From Drosophila pseudoobscura (lineage: Eukaryota > Arthropoda > Insecta > Diptera > Drosophilidae): a DNA stretch of 64,000 nucleotides. The notes below the pieces were generated by a model that was not told the origin of the DNA, ran no database searches, and was given only the letters and a program-made list of their open reading frames with translations. The translations under genes and the position numbers were made by a program. The stretch lies in assembly GCF_009870125.1 (NCBI RefSeq), contig NC_046679.1, positions 23,250,001-23,314,000 of the forward strand, in the 5' to 3' direction. Positions 51,975 through 63,979 of the stretch are shown here, piece after piece (within the stretch, counting starts at the first letter, position 1; every line of letters starts with the position of its first letter).

Positions 51975-52106
51975 GTGTGTGTGTGTGTGTGTGTGTGTGT
52001 GCAGCCAAGCAAAAAGGTTTTCAAAAAAACAGCAAACAATGGAAAATGTTCAGAATAGTGACAAAAAAGCAACGCAAGAAATGTGGATGGATGGATGGAT
52101 GGATGG
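51975..52106. repeat. (GT)13 and (GGAT)n microsatellites
   Basis: An uninterrupted GT run at 51,975-52,000 is followed, after ~85 bp, by a GGAT array at 52,085-52,106 like the one at 12,635-12,664. Confidence 0.9.
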
Positions 52107-54034
52107 TTGGGGGGGGAAGGAAGAGTAGGGGATATGGATGGGGAGTGGAGGGGGCTGACCATGGAAGGGGTCGCCTCATAAATTACAAATATAATTACAT
52201 TTAATTACCGCAATTAACTTTGTAATAATGTCAATGAAAATGATGAGACAAAATATGATTAAAAAATAACACACACCGCGATGGAAAGAGAGGAACAGCC
52301 ACAGAAAGAGAGGCAAATATGCAAAGAAACAGCCAACGAAAGAGAGGGAAAACACACACACAAAGATACAACCAAAGAAAGAGAAGGATGCACATATGTG
52401 GCTTATAAAGACAATCCTCTAGAACTGCTGGTCGGTTTATCCGCTTATGACCGGAGATAATGATGAATTAGCGGCAAAGCTTTTGTAAACCAGAACGAAC
52501 CAACCATCCAACCATCCATCCAACCATTCAACCATCCATCAGGCCATCAGTCCACACACAAGCTAATCCAAACTCATTCAGATTGCTGCAACTCCCCTAC
52601 CAATCCCCCTTTCCCCCCGTTTACCACTCCTCGAGTCCCATCATAAACGGATTTTGCATTTATGAGTGTTCCCCTTCCGCCCCCGTTCCTTCGCCTTGGA
52701 CGGATTGTATCCGTATCACTTTCAGTATTTGGATTTTGCAGTGGTATTTTCCAGACCGCTTCGGTTTCTGGGCTGGGCTCTGTTGGGTCCTCGAACTTTT
52801 ATGACATTTAATTGGAGTGCCTTCTGATTGCGGCCGACTTCTTATTCGTTGTTTATGATTTGATTCATGGAAATTATTAGAGGTAGTCTCTGTGTAGCAA
52901 TGGGGGAAGATGAACTTCTTTGAATCGCAATCTGATACTTTAAATGTTTGCATATTCAGCTTTGGAGCTCTGCTTCGTTTACTATTATTAACTGATTCGA
53001 ATGTAATTTGGCTAATGATCAATTTATTTGATGTTTCTTATGGTTTTTAGACATGAAAGGCTCTAAGAATTTGTGTTAAAAATTGGCTTCGAAGTTTAAA
53101 GATCAATAAGAATTTCGATACAGATTCGATTCGGTAGCTGTTTGTGTCCATGCGATACATTTTTGATCACAGCATCCTTAAAACCATTTAATTTATGGGA
53201 GTCGATATTTTGTTAAGGGTTTAACAGCTGTTTTAAAGGAAACTATCGCTAAGGCTTCGATAAAACATCTCTTGTTTATCGAATGTGTGCTTATCGATAT
53301 TTGTTATTTATTGATACCTGCAGAGATACCCGTTTTGGTTGCTATATTGCTGGGCTTATTCAATATTCATATAGATACATTTCAGGTTTAACGATAAATA
53401 TTTCGACTATTATTTCGATTAAAAGCAGATCCTTAGTTAGGCATTAATTGCCTGAGCGCCATAGCCCACCCTAAAAGATGATGTCTCTGGAGAAGTTGTT
53501 AAACCAACGATAGCTAATCGATTGACCATCGATTATCTCTTTCGATTAACATCCGAAAATACGTAGGGTAATAATGACACGTACTTTCTCACCCAATCTT
53601 AATGGTAGCAGAGGGCATGGAGTTGTGCAACCCGCAGCCACATCTGATGGTAGATCGTCTAATGAACCAGAGATCAAGTGGGCATAGCTAATCGAAATCA
53701 ACCCTCGACCGAGAGTCCGAGTCCGTTTGTGCTTGGCAATCCTTGCCCGTCCCCTTCCCCGTGCCATCATCAGGGGAGGATATTCCGAGGGTCCGTCTGT
53801 CTGTCCACTATACGTATATAGTTCTAGGGTAACTGATAAGTGCAATTAATAATTTTGACCTTTTCAAGTTCGCGCCGGGCCACAGCTGACGCTTCTAGCG
53901 GCTCGCGTTCTATATTTTATGGAGAGGCAACTTTCCATTTATGCATGAAAATTGTTTTGCCTGAATTTCCCTTTTGTTTTTACACCCTGCTGCTATGTAT
54001 GTTCTCTGATGTTCTGTTTTCCCTCTGCTTGCAG

Positions 54035-54225
54035 CCTGAAGCCGCCGCCCAAGGATGGCGTCACAAAGAGCAATCCATCAAAGCGGCATCGGGAGCGCCT
54101 CAACGCGGAGCTGGATCTGCTCGCCTCCCTGCTGCCCTTCGAGCAGAACATCTTGAGCAAACTGGATCGACTGAGCATACTAAGGCTGTCCGTTAGTTAT
54201 TTAAGAACCAAAAGTTATTTTCAAG
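54035..54225 (+). CDS. ss: Spineless, second coding exon (bHLH domain)
   Basis: Encodes residues 19-82 plus the first base of codon 83. The exon completes the split serine, then reads [20 protein letters not shown], with the DNA-contacting basic region [13 protein letters not shown] (about 30-42). The helix-loop-helix follows ([12 protein letters not shown], loop, [16 protein letters not shown]), ending KSYFQ. This is the class I bHLH-PAS arrangement of AhR, which binds XRE half-sites (GCGTG) with Tango/ARNT. The acceptor CTCTGCTTGCAG ends at 54,034; the donor GTGAGT starts at 54,226. The exon is intact with no odd codon. Because the bHLH is encoded by this one exon, any transcript skipping it would lose DNA binding. 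Confidence 0.97.
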
Positions 54226-57200
54226 GTGAGTGCGGGATGGAGCAGAAATAGAAAAGGCCACCCCCCTCCCTCCCAGAAAAGGTGGGTTTCGCCCCAAACC
54301 CCTGGCTTTGGCTTCGATTCCATTTGCCATACGGCGCGTAACAGTTTTTGGCCTATTAAATCGATTATGCTTGGGCTCTCGGCGAGGAGACCTTCTCCCG
54401 TTCTGGTTTTTGGCTTGGGTTTGGGCTTGGGTTTGGCCTAGAACATGACTCATAAATGATTCAAAACTAATTTCAACGACGCGCCAGGAAGTCCTCTAGT
54501 CTGCTCTCCCGAAACAGAAGCAAGAAACAAACCAGAAAGAGAAACAGAAACAGAAATACAGACAGGACATAGAAAGGACACACGCACGTGCTGTTGACGG
54601 ATTAAGGCAGACAGAACGGAAGGAAGGAAGGAAGGAACAGGAGCGGTTCGTAGAGGGGCAGGACCTCCACTAAGATATGTATCTACGACTTCCCTCAGGG
54701 GTGCTTTAGACCATGCTTTAGGGATGGGATGAATGGATGGATGGCTGAGTGGAGGGGGATCTCGAAAATATTTCGTATAATTTAAATTAATTAAAACAAA
54801 TGCAATAAACTCTCGACTCTCGGGCCTTGATGGCTTGATTAACGATTCGCTCTCTCTCCTTCGAGGTCATTCACATTAAGCTTTGTTTTAATGAAAAAAA
54901 AAACAAGAGAAAGACAGAGAGGGAAGCATATTTAATTGCTTCATTTGCCATAAAAATTGGCAAAACACCAGAAGGGGTTCCCGCAGTCCAGAGAGAGAGA
55001 GAGGGTAGTATGACAGCTTTAATTAAGTTTAAGTGCAGAATTAAAGCGGGGTCCTGGGAGGTTCCCCAGCCCCAGCCCCTGCCGAAAAACTCTCTCCCCA
55101 GAATAAAGACGAAGCCGACAAAAAAAGGTTACAAAACTTGAGTAAATATTTTGACAATTAGCGGTCAAGCCGTAGTTCAGCGTTAATTGCAATGGCAACA
55201 GAAAAGGAGCAGCATTTGGACATCCGCTTGCCACGTGCCACGTGCCGCATTGTGCATTGTGAAAAGTCAATATAAACATTAGTTTCCTTTTGCCAATGGC
55301 ATCCCTGCTGCCAAGCCCTGCTATGCCCAATGTCCAATGCCCAATGGGAACCTCAAAGGACAACGACAGGGACAAGGACTGCAACGACGACGGGTTAATG
55401 GACCAGAACCGTTGCGGCGTGTGCCCCGGTGAGTGGCCTCTGTGTCCGTACAGCCGTACAGCCCCCCCCGCACACCTTCTGGTATGGACGTTCCCGAGTC
55501 CCAGAGTCTCAGTGTCCCGGGGTTGTGAGGTCAAAGTTTGTTTTCCCTTTGGTTTTCATTTGTTTGTCCTACGCCCCACCAAATACGAGTAGTAGATGTT
55601 TTTCGGATATTATCGGGATCATTTAATTTACAATTAGTGTTTGTTTTGCCTTCCGCACACACACACATAGTCTGGGACTCTCTCTCTCTCTCTGATCGAG
55701 GGACCAGGACCAGGACCAGGACAGGGCAATGGGTTTAATTCGGAACTTGTGCCGTTCATGGGATTACCAGGCGGAAGCACTCAAGACGATTAAAATTGAT
55801 TCGAGAAAGGGTATGGGAAGGATATTGAGCGCCGATGAGAACTCAAACGTGTCTCATTCTCATTAGATGCCCATATTGATGGAAATCCAATGAGAAGAAG
55901 TTTAACCCTAGGATCTGCATCTGTAGATACAAAAACACATGTACAATCCATATAGCTATATAGATATAGATATATCTAAGCATTAGTACGCATCTATGTA
56001 TCATTTCTATGTACTTGTACGTTTGTGGGGGATGATGATGACTCCCTTTCTGTAGTTGCTTGACCCTGACTTGCGCAAAAACCGAAAACCGAACCCAAAA
56101 ACCGAACTCCAAGTCGCTCTCTCAACGTTTGGCTTTAGTTTCAGTTGTAGGACCACGCCCTCCGCACTCCTGCCCCCATCCTTGAGGAGCGCTTGATGAT
56201 TTACTAATTCTCTCTTTCGTATTTTTGTGGCGAGTCCGAGAGTATCTCTGCATTGGGTTTGTGCCTCCAAACTAAATAATTAAAGCGCGCTGCTAATGGC
56301 CCATTGTCTTGGCCCTCGAATAGCAGAGGGAGACGGCGATGGGGCAGCAGCAAAGGGCCAAGGACTACCACCTTATGGCCACTATTCTGGCAGGGCCATA
56401 ATTGTTAAGACGCGCAATTTCTACATTTTTAATGCCCGTGGAGGTCGGCTGCTGCCGCCTCTGCCGCTGTCTCCCGGCGCTTCGACGTCTGCCTAATTGA
56501 TGAGTTGCGTAATTAAGTGGCAAGGGAAAGTCGAGAAACAATTGCTAAAAACATTAGTTGTTATGGCCCTTTTAGATATTGATAGTTCTTGCCTACACTT
56601 TTTTTTTACGATTATTATATGTACATTCTTTTCTGCGGTAGCTCTTTTGGGGCACACGCAAAGCTGCCCCCACCAGCAACGCCCATTAAATGCGCCATAA
56701 AAACCAGTTCATAGGCAAATTGTGTTCCCAAGAAGCTTCCAGTGGCTTCCAGAGAGTCAAGTACTCTTCAAAGATTCGGTAATGTGAGATGGGAACAAAT
56801 TTGCATTTTCATTGCCGTCTGCCTAAGGGGGGGTCTCTTTTTTGCGTTGGTTGAAAAGCCCCCACCAGAGTTCCCACACATGATTAAAAGGTGCACTGAG
56901 AGAAAAGGAAACCCAAGAAAAACTTCTTGTAAAGAAACTCTTATTAGAAGATCATGATGGCACGCCAGCTGTTCACACTTCTTATGATAGGGTTCTCCCT
57001 AGGGTAGGAGATTTCGAGGGTTCCCCTTGCTCGATCCAAGGGACCAAAACCGGTTTAAAGTGTGCCACCAGACGGTGAAAATTCGTTTCTACTTTCCTTA
57101 GAGAAACCTCAGCCAGCAGTTCATTTTTGTAGTAAACATTTTCCTGATAATTAAAGGAAAAATGGCTTATTACCACTCAAAATAGGTCTTCCTTCATCTA

Positions 57201-59990
57201 AAGTCTATCATTGCAATACCCAAATGCATGTCAATGCCCATTCGTGTTTTGTGTCTGTGGAATTTGCATAATTTTAGCCAGGAAATGCACTGCCATATTA
57301 CCATACTTTAAACATCGCTAATCATACGCTTCCTCAACATAAACCTTCATTTCAATCAACGAATTTCCTTGTTGAACTTTCAAAAGTAATTTCCTAAACG
57401 ATCCCCCCCCACCTGAGACTGCACATTTTCCCTCAGTGTGGTCTTGGGCATTTCATATTCGGTTAATAGATTTGCTGGCAAATCATGTCGCCATTACTTT
57501 TGACTCGGCTCTGACTGGCGGCTCTTTCTGGCCGCCTTGCAACTGGTTCGCTCTTGCGGCTGCTCGTGGGAAGTGGCAGTTGCCGCCGCAGTGTTGTGGC
57601 AACCTGCTCAAAGCATATTATGAATGAATGCATCTGTGGCGGGCCACAGTGGCGTGGGCGGGGGGGGGGGGGATGCACCCAATGGAAGTCACCCACCGAT
57701 TATCGGCCGCCACGACAAGGTCACTTGGTCACTGTCTGTCCCGTCCTTTCCCTTTGCTGGTATTTATGTTATTATCAAAATTGGCCCACAGGCAAGTGCT
57801 CCCAATAGGCCGGTGGGTGGAGGCCAAGGCTTAGTTCTTAACCTAAAAACATACTAAAAGCCAGCTCCAATCTGCTGCTCTGCATGCCGTTGCCTCTGCC
57901 GTTGCCTTAGCCGGCATTTGGCCAATTTTTCGTACATTGTAACATGACTTTCGTGCGTTGCTCCAGTTAAGGCATTCCCCTCTGCCCCTCCTCTCTGGTA
58001 TTATAGCCAGACAATGAATGGGTCGCAGGCGGACATGCAATCAGTCAGTCAGGCAGGCGATGGCGATGGCGATGCACTTGCCTACCAGCTCCTCCACGAT
58101 ACTCTTGGTGTTGTTTCTGGTGTTTCTGTGCCCCAGAAGGCGTCGCATTGTCACGCCGGCCAACTCACAGCTGTTCCTCGCACATATGTGAGTATATAGA
58201 GGGGTATATATGTACTATATAGCCCAGACAACATTGCGTGACTTTACGTAGGTCGACACCCCTCTTCCTCTTCTGCCGCCCTCTCTCCCTTTTGGGCATA
58301 GGCTCGAGTGCTACAGATACCACAATGTCTAAGGCCTAGTTCAATTTAAAGTCCATTAAACGATTCAACAACTTTAAAATGTGGAAAGCCCTCAACACCC
58401 GATTGTTGGAGTGTTGGAGAACCTTTAACTTCCTTCCCTCTCTCGCTCTGCGGAATGCCTTGGAATGTCAGTTACTCAGTGGAAAGGAAGGAACCTCTAA
58501 CGAGCCTCCGAAAACGAATAACCATCAAAAAGAACGCCTAGGAATGTCTGGTTTTATGGGTGGAAACCGCTTAGCCCGTTTCAAGAAACTTTTTGCTGGA
58601 AAAGAAATCTACTTAAGTGGAGTTTATTGTTCCTTGAAACAAATCGAAAATCAAGGCTTAAGACCTACAGAGTTAACTAGAGCTAGAAAGTCTTTAGAAA
58701 TAGTTCATGGGGTATCTGAGGGATACATTTAAACCATTTTCCTTCTATAAATGTGTGCCTATAAGTATGGAATGTCCTTATTTATTGTTGTTGATCTGCT
58801 TAAAGGCATAAAACATTCAGATATCATAGAATAGCATGAGCATCTTCTCTAATACTCTACCAATCGTATCTTTCTTACTAATAATCTGTCCATCCACAAA
58901 ATCTTTAGTTTTGTTAAATATCTATCAATGTTTTCATTGATTACCGCATCTTTTGTTCAACCTTTTTCATAGTTTAATCTTTTGAACAATCTCTGCAGTA
59001 ACTTTTGAAGATATCTAATGTGTATCCATTCATATCTCTATATTTCATATCATCTATCTATCCATCTATCTATCTATCCGTATAGACATGCATTTCTCTA
59101 TCTGCTGCCACCTCTACCTTTCTCTTTCAAGCCACATGTCCCACCTCAAGGTATCCCCATTTCTGTCAGACTTCCCATCCGTTTACCACCATTAACCCTT
59201 TTTTTTTGTTGTTTGCCCCACACCTAAGGATTGGCGATTGGGTATATCCATCCGAAAAGCGCTGTCAATTATGACAGCTGCCAATGGCTGAATGCCGGAA
59301 TGCCTGAATGGCTGGGTTGATGCTTCTGCAGGGCCCTGGTGTTGGCGCTGTCAGTTTTCCAATCAAATCCGCTGATGGGTTTGACATTTCCATGACATAT
59401 TTGCTTCTGTCGGCACGGAAAATATTTGCCAAAATGTCAGAAACTTTAAACTTTATTTATTATTTTGCGCCAAGCCGTGCCACCGGCCACGGGGCCACGC
59501 CCAGACCCACCAGCATAATTGACGCCATTTGGAAGGGAGTAGTGGGGGGGGATAGAAAGCACAGAGGAAAATGGAATATGAAAATGGGTGGAAAAAGAGT
59601 GGAACGACTGGAGCTGAGGTGCCGTCAGAGTGCAACGTCATTAGGGCGAGTATCTTTTGGGTCTTCTGCTTTGCCGTTTGCTGCGCACGCTTTTCCGCTC
59701 GTTCGCTTTTCCCCAGCTCCCTCCCCCTTCCGCCGCCCAGACATGTTTTCCCTCGGGGCTCACCATTTGGGTGGGGTCTCGACCATCGCCTTCGCCTTCG
59801 CCATCGCCATCGCCATTTTTATGTACATCTTCGAGAGTCGCCCCGCCCCTGTCCTGCAGCTGAGATTTTGCGCTTTTCCGGTCTTTCTCGGCCACAGATA
59901 TTCATCCACCGCCTGACCATTGTACAGGGTGGATGGGGGATGGTTTTTTCGCCCCATTTAACGACTCTCCAAGGGTTGGTTATCCCCGCC

Positions 59991-60017
59991 AAGATGGCAG
60001 AGAGAGAGAGAGAGAGA
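59991..60017. promoter_or_regulatory. PHO/YY1-type site abutting a GAGA run
   Basis: AAGATGGC (59,991-59,998; minus CTGCCATCTTGG fits the PHO consensus) is followed directly by (GA)9. Adjacent PHO and GAGA-factor sites are a common part of Polycomb response elements. More GAGAG words follow at 60,020-60,560. It is a suggestion only. Confidence 0.3.
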
Positions 60018-60814
60018 CTGCGAGAGTGCCAGAGAGCAGGAAAAACAGCAGCTACGGAAAATGTGTCGTAAATTTGCTTTATTTCCACCATGTAATAATA
60101 CAATGTAAGTGCAATAAAAGCGGACTCCCCCCCCCCAGACTTGCCCCCGTTCCGCCCGTTCAGATTTTGTAACCCAAAACTGAAACTAAGCCTCAAAGAC
60201 GGCCCAACCCAAACCAAACCAAAAATCTAGCCTCGCAGGAAAATTAATTAAATGAGTTTATGCACGTAGCAAAAATTCAAATGTACAACCAGAAATATTC
60301 ATAAAAAGAGCCTCGAAATGAATGTAAACTGAGCCTAATTAAATTATGAATAATTACGGCCGGCTCCCAGGCCAAGTGGCTGTAAAAGGATCACGCCAGG
60401 ATTACACGCACATGATGCAATTTGTTTGGGCCCACATTAGGCGACTCCCGCCACCGAAATGGAGAGGGAGTGGACTGTGGCAACTATTTGTTTTATCGCA
60501 CTTTCGCTAAAATGAACAATCTTTCTCGAAAGAGAGGGAGAGAGGGCGAGGGAGAGAGTGGGAGGGAGAAACAGAGCGGAGTCACTTTTGTTAATTTGAT
60601 AAAAAGGCCACCAAAAAGGCCGAGATTAAACCGAGGCGACAAGGAGCTCCAGTTTTGCGGTTACCTCAAAGGTAGGGCCGCAGAGAGGCACAGAGGGTGT
60701 GTGCTGCGCTGTGGAAGGGTGAAGGGTCAGCGTGGTTGGGGCAGTGCTTCAGGGAACAGCTAATTGAAATTGAAGCCAAACTCTGAGAGTTCATTTTGTA
60801 TACCCTTTTAAGAG

Positions 60815-61190
60815 GGTATAACGATTTCTGAACCTATAAAGTATATTTATTTGTTACCATCATAGCTATATCGTATTTCGGGTTCCACGGAAACTATTTG
60901 CTTTGTTCTATCGGTATCTGAGAGGCACTTTTTAGAGAAACTTCTTTGGGTTGAAGTGCAAGTCTCTAAAGAAGAGAACTAAGCAATATTTAAACTAAAT
61001 CCACAGACTTTAAACCATAGCCATCATCCTATAAAGTATATTTATTTATTACCATCATAGTTACATATATCAAATTTCGGGTTCTACGGAAACTATTTGC
61101 TTTCTTGTATCGAGAGGAATGAGAGGAACTTTCTACAGAAACTTCTTTGGGGTTGAAGTGGAAGTCTCTAAAACAGAGATATCTATCCAA
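60815..61190. repeat. Tandem duplication (~195 bp period) of a degraded dispersed repeat
   Basis: CCTATAAAGTATATTTATTT at 60,833 recurs at 61,028. Between and after these, TACCATCATAG, ATTTCGGGTTC, CGGAAACTATTTGCTTT, AGAAACTTCTTTGG and GAAGTCTCTAAA or near variants occur in the same order in both copies. The first copy starts at AGAGGGTATAACGATTTC, resembling the AGGGTATA...ATAAAGTATAT signature of abundant Drosophila intergenic repeats. Confidence 0.8.
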
Positions 61191-62219
61191 AAAGATGGTA
61201 TCTAATACTAAATTCTATCTATGTACGAGCCGAAACTCTGATTTTTCCTTCATAAAAAAGCCTTGTCCATACATAAATCCTTCCATCTCAATCTCTAGTT
61301 CCATGGCAACTATACTTTTAGTATCTGATATCATTCCACAACACCTACTTTAACGAATATCCACTATAATTCGATCGGATTTTACACCAAATATAATGAC
61401 TATATCGTATAGTCAAACCCCGCAACGAAGGATCTGCAAAGGGTATCTAAGTCTACGACCCCAAGGACCCTGGCTTTTCCCTCACGTTCCTTGGTTCTTG
61501 GGGGTTGCACTTGAGGCAGGACGGGCGGCTTCAGGCGTTTTCCATGCGTAAATTAAGCATTTTCCTTTGTTTTTTATTTTAGTTGCTGTTTTATTTCACT
61601 TTTATACATTTTTTATTTCACTCATTTGCGTTGATAAAAATCATAATTTATGACATCAGACATCAGCCGGCGGTGGGCATAATTTTTGGCCAACAAACAC
61701 CCTGTCCACCTCCACCCTCCCTTTCGAGGGTTTACCCTCCTCTAGCCACCCCCTCCCTCGTGGTAGGCCCGAAAACCTTTTACTAATATTGTGAAAATAT
61801 ATGAAGTTCCATTTCTTTTATCGTTTATCGCGCATAAATCAATTTTTGTGACAAATTTATTATAAAAACCGCCGCCAAGAAGTAAATAAACAAAAAAAAA
61901 AACTACAGAAAAGAGAGTGAGAGTCGAATGGAAAAATATATGTAGAATGAGTTTTCCTTGGAGGAAAATGGCTGCCTCAGGGGTGGGTACTATCGGAGGG
62001 GTGGCACTGGGAGTGCGAGTCGGTGGGGCGAAAGTTCTCATAAAATATTACAATGACACCATAAACAATTTTTAGTACTTTTGCCAAAGCTGTAAATATT
62101 TATTGTACGAATATTTGGTGGAATTTCGGGGCTCCTACCAGGGATACAAACAAACACATCTACGAATATATATATGATATATTGGATTTTTATGAAGTTA
62201 CTATGGTTATGCCACCAGT

Positions 62220-62243
62220 CCCCCCCCCCCCCCCCCCCCCCCC
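62220..62243. repeat. C24 mononucleotide run
   Basis: Twenty-four consecutive C, then T and CC, 190 bp upstream of the third spineless exon. The length should be treated as uncertain because such runs are error-prone. Confidence 0.9.
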
Positions 62244-62435
62244 TCCAGTCGGTTTATAAAACAATTGTGTGGAATATTTATGGGCAAGCAATTTCCTTCG
62301 TGCCTCCCTGCCCCCGCCCCCGCCCCCGACCCCTTTTGAGCGGGGTACATAAAATATTTATGGTTAATAAAATATCCCGAAAAATTCCTACATAAATATT
62401 AAAGTTTCTCTGCCTCTCTGCCCCTCTCTTTGCAG

Positions 62436-62560
62436 TTGTTATGCATAAGGATAAGGAGGAGAACGGTGTCCTGCCCCACATACACGCACACGATGGCTAC
62501 AGGACCCGGGAGCTGGGCGCCTTCGAGCACGGCCTGCTGGATGGTGATATGTTCCTTCAG
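62436..62560 (+). CDS. ss: Spineless, third coding exon (bHLH-PAS linker and start of PAS-A)
   Basis: Encodes residues 83-124: VVMHKDKEENGVLPHIHAHD, then GYRTRELGAFEHGLLDGDMF and a final LQ. The closing residues correspond to the FLQ that precedes ALNGF at the start of PAS-A in AhR proteins, so the exon ends on the edge of the domain. The acceptor CTCTTTGCAG ends at 62,435 and the donor GTAAGT starts at 62,561, leaving phase 0. No stop or frameshift is present. Most of PAS-A, PAS-B and the glutamine-rich activation region are beyond the window. Confidence 0.96.
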
Positions 62561-63979
62561 GTAAGTAGTACCCAGGACCCAGTACCCAGTAAGAGCTCCA
62601 GCTCTGGCCCTCTCCCCACCAATCACCTACATTTGTCTTCATCAGCTTTTGTTTGATGGCTTCATTGGGGCAGCCAGGATATGCTGCCACCCCCCGCATA
62701 ATCAATCAGCGTCTTGTTGTTATCCAAGAGAGACAGAGAGAGTCTCCATTGATAAATGAGAGACACGCAATCGAAGGTTGAGTGAGGGTCAGGACAATCC
62801 GATTCCATCATTTCGAATGGTCTGCAATTAATAAGTGCTGTAATTGATTATCCTCCTTGAGGAATGCTTATCTAAGGGATGAAAGGGAGATGCAAGGGAT
62901 GATATTTGCCATCTTCGGCTCGCTGGATCCCCTCTTTTAAGGCCAATCGAGTAAATAAAGGTCTTTAGACAATTTCACACACTTGAAGGTCTAAATGCTT
63001 ATAAGCGATTTCCCAATCATTCCGATTTACAAACGATCTCTGATTTCTGTATAATTAATAAGCGGCTATCAGGCCGCAGAACGAGGCAACGGCAACAGCT
63101 GCACAAATGTGGAACAGCACATAAAAAGTTATGCATTTCAAGTTTATGTGCCACAAAACAGAAAAACAGAAAAAAAACAAGAGTACAACTTCAATTAAAT
63201 TGTCGCAAAGCACTCCCCCAACAGCCCCCGTGCCTCACCCCCTTGGGGGGAGGGGGCAGTTGCATGTTTTTGTTGAATTAAAAGTGCATGTGTCTCTCTG
63301 CCTCACTCTCTCTCTCTCCTGCACTGTCCGAGGCGCCAACATATGCACTTGTCACAGTCATGACAGTTTAATTTAATGCCCACATAGCTCACCGGGCATT
63401 GGAGCAGCGAGCAGCCAGGCCACCAGGCAAGTGCTGCCACACACACGTCTAACACTGCCACTGCCAGTGCCACAACAGCCACAACCTGGCGACAGACACA
63501 CACGCAATTGTGCAACAACGCGCATTGCATTGCAACAACAGCCTGCCGCCTGCCGCCTGCCACCTGCCACCTGCCGCCTGCCGCCTTTTGCCTTCCTTTT
63601 TGTTTTTTGGCACACACAATTCAATGTCAAAGTCTCTTAAACTAAAACCACCCCCCCTCCTCCCCACTCGCTGCAGAATGTTGCACATTGCAGTTTCGTG
63701 TTTGGCTGCATTACGTATACGCAGGGTGAACAAATTTGAATGCAAGCCCAAAAAAGGCCACTAAAGTCCCTTGCCCGGCTCCAGCTAATTGTCGAGCTCA
63801 AAAACTGCACAATTGTGCATTTCCGTGCATATTTTTAGTCTGTCTCGGAGTCAAGGAGGAAAACCCCTGGAAGTGTTCTGTGGGGAAATGGCTAAATGGG
63901 GGAGCAGGGTGTGCATATTTAGTTTTAATACCTCAGGTATTTGTTACCTGTTGCCCCGTTGAAGTTTTACTTTTTGCAG
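62561..63979 (+). other. ss: Spineless intron 3 (to a possible acceptor, or to the window end)
   Basis: The donor is GTAAGT at 62,561. The intron contains CA/GT words and a 7-bp minisatellite at 63,541-63,585. The end is uncertain: a good acceptor occurs at 63,979, but the expected PAS-A exon sequence is not seen before the window stops. Confidence 0.6.
63541..63585. repeat. 7-bp minisatellite (GCCTGCC)
   Basis: About 6.5 copies of GCCTGCC, two of them with A in the first position. Confidence 0.9.

Larger units (their letters stand above)
37838..54034 (+). other. ss: Spineless intron 1 (16.2 kb)
   Basis: Donor GTGAGT at 37,838, acceptor CTGCTTGCAG ending at 54,034. It carries a dead Tc1 element (41,170-42,804), many microsatellites (46.4-47.0, 48.0-48.3, 50.3, 52.0-52.1 kb) and AT-rich stretches (38.8-39.3, 45.6-46.3 kb). 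A 254-codon plus-strand open frame at 39,836-40,600 lacks any recognisable domain and ends in cysteine-rich sequence made from TTG/CTG repeats; I treat it as chance. Intronic enhancers for spineless are known in D. melanogaster, but I cannot place them here by eye. Confidence 0.85.
54226..62435 (+). other. ss: Spineless intron 2 (8.2 kb)
   Basis: Donor GTGAGT at 54,226, acceptor CTCTTTGCAG ending at 62,435. It contains GA-rich sequence (54.9-55.0, 60.0, 60.5 kb), a TCTA array (59,050-59,079), G13 (57,660-57,672), C24 (62,220-62,243) and a ~195-bp tandem duplication at 60.83-61.19 kb. A 117-codon frame at 58,379-58,732 and a 202-codon frame at 59,308-59,916 show no recognisable domain. Confidence 0.9.

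Noticed and set aside
58379..58732. 117-codon plus-strand open frame in spineless intron 2
   Set aside because: Mixed composition but no recognisable domain, no splice partners and no fly-like codon bias; within what chance allows in 64 kb.
59308..60071. Two overlapping frames of 202 and 166 codons
   Set aside because: They translate CCATCG/CCTTCG-type repeats and C/T-rich sequence in different frames; no start context or domain.
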